A stretch of 10,092 bases of DNA from DATCVA01 sp036567205 (GCA_036567205.1 DATCVA010000318.1:1-10092); one strand, 5' to 3'; shown: positions 1 through 7,055, counted from the first letter of the stretch. Notes: generated by a model from the sequence alone, not told the origin. Numbers and translations are program-made.

Positions 1-732
1 GGCGGATCGCTGGGCGGCATGCAGGCATTAAGCTGGGCCATTACCTGCCCCGACCGTGTCGAGCATTGCGTGGTTATTGCCAGTACGCCGCGTTTATCGG
101 CACAAAATATTGGTTTTAACGAAGTTGCCCGGCGCTCGATCATTACCGATCCGGATTTTCACGGCGGCAACTATTACGCCCACGGAACGGTGCCCAAAAA
201 AGGTTTGTCGGTGGCGCGTATGGTGGGGCATATTACTTATCTGTCCGACGACGACATGGCCGAAAAATTCGGCCGTACGCAGCGTGCTCCCGGTGAAAAC
301 GGCGAATTCCACTATGGTTATGACGTTGAGTTCGAGGTGGAGTCTTATCTGCGCTATCAGGGTGAAAAGTTCTCGGGTTATTTCGATGCCAACACCTACT
401 TGCTTATTACCCGCGCGCTCGACTATTTTGATCCTGCTCGTACTTATGGCGGCGACCTGGCGCGGGCGTTAAATAATATTTCAGCGGAATTTTTGCTGGT
501 GTCATTTACCACTGACTGGCGTTTCCCGCCAGAGCGTTCGCGGGAAATCGTGCGTGCCCTGCTTAAGAATCAGCGGCCGGTAACCTACGCTGAAATTAAT
601 GCGCCCCACGGACACGACGCCTTCTTATTGGACGATGCCCGCTACCACGCAGTCGTCCAGGGCTATTACGACAGGATTGCGGTCAAGCTGGGTTTGCCCG
701 AGCGCGCGACGACCACAGGGGTTTTAGCATGA
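1..732 (+). CDS. metX: MetX homoserine O-acyltransferase (likely O-succinyltransferase), 3' part
   Basis: This alpha/beta-hydrolase-fold enzyme acylates the hydroxyl of L-homoserine, the first committed step of methionine synthesis, in the cytoplasm. The reading frame is open from base 1, so the gene enters from the left; roughly the first 150 residues of a protein of about 380-400 are missing. Base 1 starts in the nucleophile elbow GGSLGGMQ, with the catalytic serine at bases 7-9. Counting from the ATG at 19, the other triad members are Asp166 in TTDWRFPP (514-516) and His199 in HGHDAFLL (613-615). All three are present, so the visible part looks intact. Its stop overlaps the metW start in ATGA, so the two are translationally coupled. 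Betaproteobacterial MetX proteins next to MetW are generally annotated as using succinyl-CoA and needing MetW for activity; that is known of the family. The residues that would settle acyl choice are mostly outside the window. Confidence 0.95.
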   Translation, partial: GGSLGGMQALSWAITCPDRVEHCVVIASTPRLSAQNIGFNEVARRSIITDPDFHGGNYYAHGTVPKKGLSVARMVGHITYLSDDDMAEKFGRTQRAPGENGEFHYGYDVEFEVESYLRYQGEKFSGYFDANTYLLITRALDYFDPARTYGGDLARALNNISAEFLLVSFTTDWRFPPERSREIVRALLKNQRPVTYAEINAPHGHDAFLLDDARYHAVVQGYYDRIAVKLGLPERATTTGVLA

Positions 733-1361
733 CCGGTCCTACGCAGGCTGCCCCGACCAGGGCAATTCGATCCGATCTTGTCCGCATTGCCAGTTGGGTG
801 ACGCCTGGCACGCGGGTGCTGGATCTGGGGTGTGGCGACGGCACTTTGCTGGCCTATTTGCGTGATCACAAACAAGTGGTCGGGGCCGGAGTCGAGCTGG
901 ACGATGATCTGGTCATTGAGTCGGTGCGGCGCGGTGTGCAGGTGGTGCAACAAAACCTGGAAGAGGGCCTGGCCTTATTTGACGACCAGCAGTTCGATAC
1001 CGTGGTGCTGTCGCAAACATTACAGTCCATGCACCATACCGAGCATATCTTGCGCGAAATGGCCCGAGTGGCCCGGTTTGGGATAGTGTCATTTCCAAAT
1101 TTCGGTTACTGGCCTCATGGCTGGTCGATTTTGCGCGGCCGCATGCCAGTCACCGGCGAGATGCCATACCAGTGGTACAACACGCCCAATATCCATTTGT
1201 GTACCCTGAAAGATTTTCAAGACTTGGCCGCGTCGCTTGATTTGCGCATCACTGATTTGGCCACCTTTAATTTCGATAAAGAAGTTAAGCTGTTTCCCTG
1301 TTGGCGCAGCACGCTTGCGGTTTATCGCTTTGAATCACCCAATTGGGCCGCCAAAAAATAG
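729..1361 (+). CDS. metW: MetW, methyltransferase-fold methionine biosynthesis partner of MetX
   Basis: A 210-residue class I SAM-methyltransferase-fold protein, the usual length for MetW. The glycine-rich motif VLDLGCGDGTLL is at residues 30-41, an acidic strand-2 end (Glu56) follows, and motif IV-like FDTVVLSQTLQ is at 89-99. The MetW-typical stretch from SFPNFGYWPHGWSILRGRMP to the PYQWYNTPNIH region covers about residues 121-156. No methyltransfer reaction is established for this family; MetW is known as the genetic and functional partner of MetX and is needed for activity of some MetX enzymes. The ATG at 729 lies inside the end of metX (ATGA), so ribosomes can reinitiate directly. The first dozen residues are variable, so a slightly later start cannot be excluded, but no better-placed start was seen. 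The next gene, ampG, begins 18 bases after this stop and is in the same frame. Confidence 0.95.
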   Translation: MTGPTQAAPTRAIRSDLVRIASWVTPGTRVLDLGCGDGTLLAYLRDHKQVVGAGVELDDDLVIESVRRGVQVVQQNLEEGLALFDDQQFDTVVLSQTLQSMHHTEHILREMARVARFGIVSFPNFGYWPHGWSILRGRMPVTGEMPYQWYNTPNIHLCTLKDFQDLAASLDLRITDLATFNFDKEVKLFPCWRSTLAVYRFESPNWAAKK

Positions 1362-1379
1362 GGGGCAGTTATTTCTTCT

Positions 1380-2612
1380 TTGTCGAGCGTCTATGCCAGT
1401 CCGCGGGTTATACCTTTGTTGGTATTGGGGTTTGCCAGTGGTTTGCCGCTGGCCTTAACCAGCGGAACATTGCAGGCATGGGCAACGGTTTCCAACGTTT
1501 CCTTGCAAAATATCGGCTTTCTGACCTTGGTGGGAACCGCCTACACCCTTAAGTTTTTTTGGGCTCCGCTGGTCGACCGTTATGCGCCGCCGCTGCTGGG
1601 ACGGCGGCGCAGCTGGATTTTCCTTAGCCAGATTTTATTGGGCCTGAGCATTGCGGGCATGGGGCTATTTTCGCCGGAAAGTAACCTGGGAATACTGGCT
1701 TTGCTGGCGGTGTTGGTAGCCTTTCTATCGGCAACTCAGGATATTGCGTTCGATGCATACAGCACTGATGTGCTGCGCAAGAACGAGCGTGCAGCCGGTG
1801 CCGCGATCAAGGTATTGGGTTATAGGCTGGCCATGATTGTTTCGGGCGGTTTGGCCCTGGTGCTGGCCGATCAATGGTTGGGGTGGAACAATACCTATTT
1901 TTTGATGGGCGGATTTATGGCACTGTGCGCCATTGCGACGGTGCTTGCCCCCGAACCCGAGGTTGTGGCGCGTGCCCCCAGGTCATTGGCCATAGCGGTG
2001 GTCGAGCCGCTCGTGGAGTTTTTCAAGCGCCCGGGGGCGCTGACGATACTGCTGCTGATTGTGTTGTACAAACTGGGCGATGCGTTTGCCGGAGCGTTAT
2101 CCACCACGTTTTTATTGCGTGGAGCGGGGTTCAGCGTTTCGGAAGTCGGCACGGTTAACAAAGTGTTTGGCCTGGCGGCAACTATCGTTGGTGCATTGGC
2201 CGGAGGCTCATTAATGGCGCGTTTCGGCTTATACCGCTCTTTGATGATGTTTGGTCTTTTGCAGGCCGCGTCTAATTTTGGTTACTGGGTGTTGGCGGTG
2301 ACGCCGCCCCATGTCTACTCCATGGCGTTTGTTGTAGCAGTCGAAAATTTGTGCGGCGGGTTGGGGACAGCCGCCTTTGTAGCCTTGCTCATGGCCCTTT
2401 GCAAACAAGAGTTTTCTGCGACGCAGTTCGCCTTGCTTTCTGCATTGTCGGCTGTGGGGCGTACTTATCTGGCCGGTCCGCTAACGCCGCCCCTGGTCGA
2501 GTCCCTGGGCTGGCCGGCATTTTTTGCTGTAACGGTGCTCATTGCGATTCCAGGCTTGATCCTGCTCTGGATGCGGCGTGCGGAAATTAATGGGCTCGAG
2601 GCCATACACTAA
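1380..2612 (+). CDS. ampG: AmpG-type muropeptide MFS permease
   Basis: A 410-residue inner-membrane protein of the major facilitator superfamily with about 12 hydrophobic segments. AmpG imports GlcNAc-anhydroMurNAc peptides released from the cell wall for recycling, and in many Gram-negatives it links wall damage to AmpR/beta-lactamase control. AmpG marks are the N-terminal LGFASGLPLALTSGTLQAW (about 16-34), the loop DRYAPPLLGRRRSW (66-79) after segment 2, and SATQDIAFDAYSTDVL (117-132). The length fits the shorter betaproteobacterial form; E. coli AmpG is longer (491 residues). No ATG or GTG lies between the in-frame metW stop (1359-1361) and transmembrane segment 1. The start is therefore TTG at 1380, or the rare ATT at 1371, which is better spaced from the AGGGGG at 1360-1365. 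The gene follows metW closely and probably shares its transcript. Confidence 0.93.
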   Translation: MSSVYASPRVIPLLVLGFASGLPLALTSGTLQAWATVSNVSLQNIGFLTLVGTAYTLKFFWAPLVDRYAPPLLGRRRSWIFLSQILLGLSIAGMGLFSPESNLGILALLAVLVAFLSATQDIAFDAYSTDVLRKNERAAGAAIKVLGYRLAMIVSGGLALVLADQWLGWNNTYFLMGGFMALCAIATVLAPEPEVVARAPRSLAIAVVEPLVEFFKRPGALTILLLIVLYKLGDAFAGALSTTFLLRGAGFSVSEVGTVNKVFGLAATIVGALAGGSLMARFGLYRSLMMFGLLQAASNFGYWVLAVTPPHVYSMAFVVAVENLCGGLGTAAFVALLMALCKQEFSATQFALLSALSAVGRTYLAGPLTPPLVESLGWPAFFAVTVLIAIPGLILLWMRRAEINGLEAIH

Positions 2613-2616
2613 CGCT

Positions 2617-3231
2617 ATGTTGATTGTTTTATACCTGATTGCTATAACTGCCGAGGCCATGACGGCGGCGCTGGCAGCTGGACGGCGCGATATGGACTGG
2701 GTGGGGGTATGCATTATTGCGTGCATTACCTCGCTGGGCGGCGGGTCTGTGCGCGACGTATTGCTGGGGCATTATCCGTTGACATGGGTCGCTCATCCTG
2801 AGTACTTATGGATAACGGCGGTTGCGGCGCTTATAACCGCCGTTATAGCGCCGGTCATGCAACGGTTACGTCGTCTTTTCTTGTTGCTCGACGCCTTGGG
2901 ACTGGTGGTGTTTACTGTTATTGGTTGCCAGATAGCATTGCAGATGGGTCTGCCCACAACCATTGTTCTGGTTAGCGGCATGATTACCGGTTGCGCCGGT
3001 GGCGTGCTGCGCGATATTTTATGCAACGACATTCCTTTGCTCTTGCGCAAAGAACTTTACGCCAGCGTGTCAGTGGTAACCGGCGCGCTGTATCTTGGCG
3101 CCGAGTACTATGGCTTGCATCGCAATCTGTCCATGGTGGGCGCCATGGTTATTGGTCTGGCGTTTCGTATGCTGGCCCTGCATTTCAACTGGCAAATGCC
3201 CAAGTTCGTGTATCGCGACGAGTGGCGTTAG
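2617..3231 (+). CDS. TRIC / UPF0126 family membrane protein (YadS-like)
   Basis: A 204-residue, very hydrophobic inner-membrane protein of the prokaryotic TRIC (trimeric intracellular cation channel, formerly UPF0126) family. The internal duplication typical of the family is visible: GGGSVRDVLLG at 41-51 and AGGVLRDIL at 127-135, each in a block of about three membrane helices, followed by a seventh segment near 170-188. Family members form trimeric monovalent-cation channels in structural and electrophysiological work; the physiological role in bacteria is unclear. An upstream in-frame GTG at 2578 would lie inside ampG and add 13 polar residues. The ATG at 2617 was chosen because MLIVLYLIAITAEAMT matches the family N-terminus and starts 4 bases after the ampG stop. 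A GAGG at 2598-2601 is rather far upstream, so translation may depend on coupling to ampG. Confidence 0.9.
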   Translation: MLIVLYLIAITAEAMTAALAAGRRDMDWVGVCIIACITSLGGGSVRDVLLGHYPLTWVAHPEYLWITAVAALITAVIAPVMQRLRRLFLLLDALGLVVFTVIGCQIALQMGLPTTIVLVSGMITGCAGGVLRDILCNDIPLLLRKELYASVSVVTGALYLGAEYYGLHRNLSMVGAMVIGLAFRMLALHFNWQMPKFVYRDEWR

Positions 3232-3270
3232 CGGTGTTTTTGCTGGCTTGCGCCACGCTTTTGTTTTTAA
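3222..3270 (+). terminator. weak candidate intrinsic terminator or attenuator
   Basis: GTGGCG at 3222-3227, overlapping the end of the TRIC gene, can pair with CGCCAC at 3251-3256, and a T-rich run (TTTTGTTTTTAA) follows from about 3259. The loop is long (23 bases). An alternative smaller stem, AGC-GTG with CAC-GCT and one bulge (3230-3236 with 3254-3259), sits directly against the T-run. Either could partly end transcription before the endonuclease gene, but neither is strong by inspection; no folding energy was calculated. Confidence 0.3.
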
Positions 3271-3283
3271 CGGATAAAAAGAC

Positions 3284-4066
3284 ATGCTTAGAGTCATATC
3301 AGCCAACCTCAATGGAATTCGATCGGCCGCCAACAAAGGCTTTCTTGACTGGGCTCTGTTGCAAGATGCCGATTTCATCTGCATGCAAGAGCTCAAAGCG
3401 CAGGCCGCCGACATGACGCCGGCAATGCTGAATCTGCCGGGCTACCACGGTTATTTTCACTATGCTGAAAAGAAAGGCTATAGCGGGGTAGGTGTGTATG
3501 CGCGTCAAGAACCTAACAGCGTCATAGAGGGACTGGGCGTGCCCGAAATTGACGCAGAGGGACGTTATCTGGAACTGGTCTACGACAACTTGTCATTGAT
3601 TTCACTTTACCTGCCTTCAGGCTCTAGCGGCGACCACCGTCAAACTGCAAAATTTGCGTTTATGGAGCATTTTTTCGGACACCTGGCCGACCTAGCTAAA
3701 TGTGGGCGTCAGGTCATTTTGTGTGGCGACTGGAACATTGCGCATAAAGAAATTGACCTTAAAAACTGGAAGGGTAATCTTAAGAACAGCGGTTTCCTGC
3801 CAGAAGAGCGTGCATGGCTTACACGGGTATTTGACGAACTGAGCTGGATTGATGTTTACAGGCGCTTATACCCGGACACGACCGGCGATGCATACACGTG
3901 GTGGAGCAACCGGGGCCAGGCCCGTGCCAACAATGTGGGATGGCGCATCGACTACCAGATAGCAACGCAAGACATTGCGGCAACGGCTAAAGCAGCGTCT
4001 ATTTATAAAGAAGCGTGGTTTAGCGACCATGCACCGCTGACTATTGATTACGAGATGAAAGTGTAG
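3284..4066 (+). CDS. Exonuclease III-type AP endonuclease (XthA/ExoA family)
   Basis: A 260-residue, metal-dependent cytoplasmic nuclease of the ExoIII/APE1 (endonuclease-exonuclease-phosphatase) family. It cuts DNA 5' of abasic sites and cleans blocked 3' ends during base-excision repair. All key residues can be placed: Asn8/Asn10 in ANLNGIR, metal ligand Glu36 in MQELK, Tyr109 in LYLPSG, Asp149 and Asn151 in GDWNIAH, the stretch IDLKNWKGNLKNSGF at 157-171, Asp223 in RIDYQ, and the terminal Asp248-His249 in SDHAPL. Length is normal for the family and no residue is missing. The ATG at 3284 begins directly with the first beta strand of the fold, which supports the start; only a weak GGA/AAAAAG precedes it. 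It lies 52 bases after the TRIC gene and 31 before the S4 gene, so it is probably co-transcribed with the latter. Whether the usual symbol would be xthA or exoA cannot be decided here. Confidence 0.95.
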   Translation: MLRVISANLNGIRSAANKGFLDWALLQDADFICMQELKAQAADMTPAMLNLPGYHGYFHYAEKKGYSGVGVYARQEPNSVIEGLGVPEIDAEGRYLELVYDNLSLISLYLPSGSSGDHRQTAKFAFMEHFFGHLADLAKCGRQVILCGDWNIAHKEIDLKNWKGNLKNSGFLPEERAWLTRVFDELSWIDVYRRLYPDTTGDAYTWWSNRGQARANNVGWRIDYQIATQDIAATAKAASIYKEAWFSDHAPLTIDYEMKV

Positions 4067-4097
4067 AACGAAGAACGCAGTTCCACGGGACACTGAT

Positions 4098-4499
4098 ATG
4101 GTGGATAAGATTCGGCTCGATAAATGGCTTTGGGCGGCCCGGTTTTATAAAACACGCAACCTGGCAGCACAGGAAATTGGCAAGGGACGGGTGCTTGTGA
4201 ATGGACAGCTCGCCAAGCCTTCGCGGGAAGTTGCACCAGGCGATCTGGTCAGTGTTCGCAAGGAAGACCCCCCGGTCCACGTCCGTGTGTGTGCGGTAAG
4301 CCGTGTACGGGGTCCGGCTCCTGTGGCGCGTCAGCTTTATGAAGAGACGCCCGAAAGCGTGAGTGCACGTGAACACGCTGCCGAAACACGGCGCCTCGCC
4401 CCTGAGCCCTCTCGTGAAATCGTTGCAGGACGCCCCACGAAACGCGATCGGCGGCAAATTGATCTGCTGCGGGGCAATTATTCAAAAGACTCGGGCTGA
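4098..4499 (+). CDS. hslR: S4-domain RNA-binding protein, Hsp15-like (HslR)
   Basis: A 133-residue basic protein with an S4 RNA-binding domain at about residues 5-65 (IRLDKWLWAARFYKTRNLA, then GRVLVNGQLAKPSREV and PGDLVSV). A charged tail follows, ending in GRPTKRDRRQIDLLRG (about 111-126), as in the Hsp15 family. E. coli Hsp15 is a heat-shock protein that binds free 50S subunits still carrying a nascent chain and helps recycle them; the same job is inferred here. The ATG at 4098 has GGGA (4087-4090) 7 bases upstream and gives the standard family N-terminus. A GTG directly after it (4101) is an unlikely alternative. The gene lies 31 bases after the AP endonuclease in the same direction and ends 7 bases from the convergent thioesterase stop. 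No heat-shock promoter was seen in front of it. Confidence 0.9.
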   Translation: MVDKIRLDKWLWAARFYKTRNLAAQEIGKGRVLVNGQLAKPSREVAPGDLVSVRKEDPPVHVRVCAVSRVRGPAPVARQLYEETPESVSAREHAAETRRLAPEPSREIVAGRPTKRDRRQIDLLRGNYSKDSG

Positions 4500-4506
4500 A
4501 TCGGCT

Positions 4507-4998
4507 TTACTCGGCGCAGCGAACCTCTTCAAATTTTTTCTCCAGCTCGCGCCGCATCGCCCGGCGAACTTCAGCGGCTGCGAATCTGCGGCGCTCGTCG
4601 GCAGCAAGAGGAGTCAGCGGCGGAACCTTTGCCGGCTTGCCGTCATCATCAACGGCGATCATGGTGAAAAAACAGCTGTTAACGTGACGTACCACTTTGC
4701 CTCTGATGTCTTCAGCAATGACTTTAATGCCAACCTCCATTGAGGAGTTGCCGGTGTGGTTCACGGAAGCCAGGAAGGTCACCAGTTCACCGACTTTAAT
4801 GGGTTGGCGAAACATTACTTGATCAACACTTAACGTCACTACATAACGACCGGCATACCGGCTGGCACAGGCATACGCTACCTGGTCCAGCAGCTTAAGG
4901 ATAGAGCCGCCATGAACTTTTCCTGAGAAGTTAGCCGTGTCCGGGGTCATCAAGACGGTCATGGTCAATTGGTGTGAGGGTAGATCCATTAAGTGCAT
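4507..4998 (-). CDS. Acyl-CoA thioesterase, hotdog fold (YciA/BACH type)
   Basis: A 163-residue single hotdog-domain cytoplasmic enzyme that would hydrolyse acyl-CoA to free acid and CoA. The family signature TANFSGKVHGGSILKLLDQ is at residues 21-39, with Asn23, His29-Gly-Gly and the catalytic-type Asp38; FRQPIKVGELVTF follows at 63-75. The C-terminal tail from about 130 is charged and probably helical. Typical length is 130-170, so the gene looks complete. Two starts compete: ATG at 4998, and ATG at 4989 three codons later. The only SD-like triplet (GGA, 4999-5001) touches the first start but is 9 bases from the second, so 4989 may be used. Substrate chain length cannot be read from the sequence. 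The stop lies 7 bases from the convergent S4 gene, with no obvious bidirectional terminator. The upstream region is shared with the diguanylate cyclase gene. Confidence 0.92.
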   Translation of the reverse strand: MHLMDLPSHQLTMTVLMTPDTANFSGKVHGGSILKLLDQVAYACASRYAGRYVVTLSVDQVMFRQPIKVGELVTFLASVNHTGNSSMEVGIKVIAEDIRGKVVRHVNSCFFTMIAVDDDGKPAKVPPLTPLAADERRRFAAAEVRRAMRRELEKKFEEVRCAE

Positions 4999-5004
4999 TC
5001 CAGT

Positions 5005-5024
5005 TAGGCTTTAGGTAGGCTTAG
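5005..5024. repeat. tandem TAGGCTTTAG / TAGGCTTAG direct repeat upstream of thioesterase
   Basis: TAGGCTTTAG at 5005-5014 is followed by TAGGCTTAG at 5016-5024, an 11-base repeat period, just upstream of the minus-strand thioesterase start (4998). The position suits a regulator site or 5' leader element, but no matching regulator is known to me. A short inverted repeat, TGGA-TTTAG-TCCA, sits further out at 5047-5059. Function is inference only. Confidence 0.35.
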
Positions 5025-5134
5025 TTTACGCCCTGATAACGCGCGTTGGATTTAGTCCATCCTGGTAGCGGTATTGATGATCGAGCCTGAGCGGAGAATC
5101 GGGCGTGCATAGTGATAGTCCCTAGAGCTGTTTT

Positions 5135-5181
5135 TCTGTTTTTAAGCTACAAATTGCTATAATTGCTACTATAAATTGCAG
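5135..5181 (+). promoter_or_regulatory. candidate promoter of diguanylate cyclase gene, with AATTGC repeats
   Basis: A perfect -10 hexamer TATAAT lies at 5158-5163 in a locally AT-rich stretch; a second, TATAAA, is at 5170-5175. The -35 region expected 17 bases upstream reads TCTGTT (5135-5140), a poor match, so an activator may be needed. Three AATTGC copies (5152, 5161 and 5174; the first two extend to AATTGCTA) cover the -10 area. The predicted transcript start, near 5170, would leave a leader of about 70 bases before the ATG at 5240. The promoter call rests on the -10 match and position. Confidence 0.5.
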
Positions 5182-5220
5182 GTGTCGCCTTGCACCCTTG
5201 CCAAGTGATTTTGGAATGTT

Positions 5221-5234
5221 GGCTTGCTGAAGCC
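5221..5234 (+). promoter_or_regulatory. small hairpin at the ribosome-binding region of the diguanylate cyclase gene
   Basis: GGCTT (5221-5225) and AAGCC (5230-5234) form a 5-base-pair stem with a four-base loop, ending 5 bases before the ATG at 5240. No clear Shine-Dalgarno sequence exists here; the only GAAG-like stretch (5229-5232) is within this stem. The structure could keep translation low. It is short and may be chance. Confidence 0.3.
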
Positions 5235-5239
5235 CCACA

Positions 5240-7039
5240 ATGAAAGCCACCCAGATCCATACCCTTGTCCCGTTTGACGCCCAGACTGCTGCGTCGGATA
5301 AACGGTTTGATGGGTTAATCCGCCTTGCCAGACGCCACTTTGGCCTTACGGTTGCTTTTATTGCACAGGTTGGCCCTGAAGGGAAATGGTCAACTCCCTG
5401 CAATGGGTTTTCCCGGCAAGCGTGCCAGCAATCGTTTTGTGCACACGCAGTCCTTAGCGATGAAGTTCTTGTTGTACCCGATACGGTTGCCGACGAACGT
5501 TTTTGCGATCATCGGCTTGTAATCGGCACTGCACCCATTCGGTTTTATGCCGGATGTCCGTTAATAACGTCAAACGGGAACAGGGTAGGGGTCTTTTGTC
5601 TCCTCGATATTCAGCCCCGGAAACTAAATGATGAACAGCTCGAATTTCTGTCCGATCTTGGCAGCCTGGCGGCCGCTATCGTCGAACGCGATCTTGCCGA
5701 TGCCCAATTAAAAAGCCAGGAAAACCTTCTGCGTGAAAGAGAAAGAAGAATGGCGCTGGCCATCGAGGGAAGCGGTACCGGAATTTGGGACCGCAATGTT
5801 GAAACGAATGAAATTTATTATTCCACGAGTTGGAAAGCGATTCTTGGCTATTCGGATTCCGAGGTCAGCAATCTGATCGCAGATAGCTATACGCGTGTTC
5901 ATCCTGCGGATCTTGCCTATGTTCAGGCAACCATACAGGCGCATTTCGATCAAAAGACGCCGGTTTATGAAGTGGAACATCGGCTTCGATGCAAGGATGG
6001 CAGCTATAAGTGGGTATCGAGCCGGGGCAAAGTGGTTAGCCGCGATAGCGCGGGTAAGCCTTTGCGCATGACAGGAACGACGACCGATATCACAGCTATG
6101 CGCACGATGTCGGAAAGGTTGCAGGATACCGTTGATTTAATCACTAGCCTGACCAACGAAGTTCCTGGGTTGGTGTTTCAGTATATACGTCTGCCGGGCG
6201 GACAATCGTTTTTCTCTTATGCTAGCGCGGGCATCAGGGATATCTACGAGGTTGACCCCGAACAGGTCGCGGCCAGCACTGCGGTATTAGACAAAATCAT
6301 TCATCCCGATGATCTTCTCGCCTATCACGCATCGCTTGATGCATCGGCTGTAAGCCTGACGCCCTGGCATCTTGAGTATCGCGTTCGATTGCCGGCGCAG
6401 GGCTTGCGATGGAGGCAGGGGGACGCACGGCCACAGCGGCTCGATGACGGCAGCATATTGTGGCATGGCTTTATTACCGACGTGACGGAGCGTAAGCGTA
6501 TAGAGGCCGAATTACACGAATTTGCAACCATCGATTTTCTTACTCAGTTGCCCAATCGTCGCCACTTCATGGTGCAGATCGAAGCTGAGTTCGCCCGAAT
6601 ACAGCGGGATAACAGTAAATCCGTGGCAGTTCTGATGATCGATCTGGACCATTTCAAGCTGATCAACGATAAATGGGGGCATGCGGTTGGCGATTCGGCG
6701 CTTAGGCACTTTGCGGCCATTCTGCGTGCCCAATTACGTAAGACCGACGTAGCGGGACGCTTAGGTGGTGAAGAGTTTGCCGTTATGCTGTGCGCGGCGG
6801 ACTTTGCTCAGGCAGTGATATTTGCGCAGCGATTGCAGCGGCGGATGGCAGAAACGCCGTTGCTTGAGGCTGATCAACGAATTGCAATCACAGCGAGCGT
6901 TGGAGTCGCAGTCATGGACAAAAGCGATGCAGGCGCCGGTTCGGTCCTTTCCCGCTGTGATTTGGCGTTGTATGGTGCGAAAGCCGGGGGGCGTAACCGG
7001 ATCGAATGCCTTGATCAGATTCAAGGTAGGTCAGGTTAA
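5240..7039 (+). CDS. GAF-PAS-PAS-GGDEF diguanylate cyclase
   Basis: A 599-residue cytoplasmic sensor enzyme predicted to make cyclic di-GMP from two GTP. Domain order: GAF (about 20-150, with the CxxxxCxH-type segment ACQQSFCAHAV at 61-71), a charged linker helix (about 150-172), PAS-3-like domain one (about 172-287, HPADL and the end TTTDIT), PAS-3-like domain two (about 303-418, HPDDL and the end FITDVTERK), then GGDEF (about 428-590). The cyclase half looks active: metal ligand Asp468 in MIDLDHFK, Asn476 and Asp485 in NDKWGHAVGD, and active site GGEEF at 509-513. The product-inhibition motif RxxD is Arg500-Asp503 at the canonical spacing. No transmembrane segment or EAL domain is present. 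A stop at 5228-5230 in frame makes the ATG at 5240 the furthest possible start. The ligand is unknown; the GAF cysteines (54, 62, 67) and lack of a recognised haem or flavin motif leave it open. It stands alone, with convergent and divergent neighbours. Confidence 0.95.
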   Translation: MKATQIHTLVPFDAQTAASDKRFDGLIRLARRHFGLTVAFIAQVGPEGKWSTPCNGFSRQACQQSFCAHAVLSDEVLVVPDTVADERFCDHRLVIGTAPIRFYAGCPLITSNGNRVGVFCLLDIQPRKLNDEQLEFLSDLGSLAAAIVERDLADAQLKSQENLLRERERRMALAIEGSGTGIWDRNVETNEIYYSTSWKAILGYSDSEVSNLIADSYTRVHPADLAYVQATIQAHFDQKTPVYEVEHRLRCKDGSYKWVSSRGKVVSRDSAGKPLRMTGTTTDITAMRTMSERLQDTVDLITSLTNEVPGLVFQYIRLPGGQSFFSYASAGIRDIYEVDPEQVAASTAVLDKIIHPDDLLAYHASLDASAVSLTPWHLEYRVRLPAQGLRWRQGDARPQRLDDGSILWHGFITDVTERKRIEAELHEFATIDFLTQLPNRRHFMVQIEAEFARIQRDNSKSVAVLMIDLDHFKLINDKWGHAVGDSALRHFAAILRAQLRKTDVAGRLGGEEFAVMLCAADFAQAVIFAQRLQRRMAETPLLEADQRIAITASVGVAVMDKSDAGAGSVLSRCDLALYGAKAGGRNRIECLDQIQGRSG

Positions 7040-7055
7040 AGGCGCTGCTTTACGA

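Noticed and set aside
56..472. 138-codon plus-strand frame inside metX
   Set aside because: The metX frame carries the full catalytic motifs; this frame is a shadow with no supporting start site or domain.
2098..2106. TTATCCACC, one mismatch from the DnaA box TTATCCACA
   Set aside because: Single copy inside the coding sequence of ampG, with no cluster or AT-rich unwinding region; not an origin.
2578..2616. Longer TRIC protein starting from GTG at 2578
   Set aside because: It adds polar residues encoded inside ampG, while the ATG at 2617 gives the family's usual hydrophobic N-terminus.
4041..4457. 138-codon minus-strand open frame across the AP endonuclease end and S4 gene
   Set aside because: It overlaps two clear family members on the other strand and shows no protein-like motif.
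7040..7055. Possible bidirectional terminator between the convergent cyclase and ParB-like genes
   Set aside because: The 16-base gap contains no stem with a T-run on either strand.
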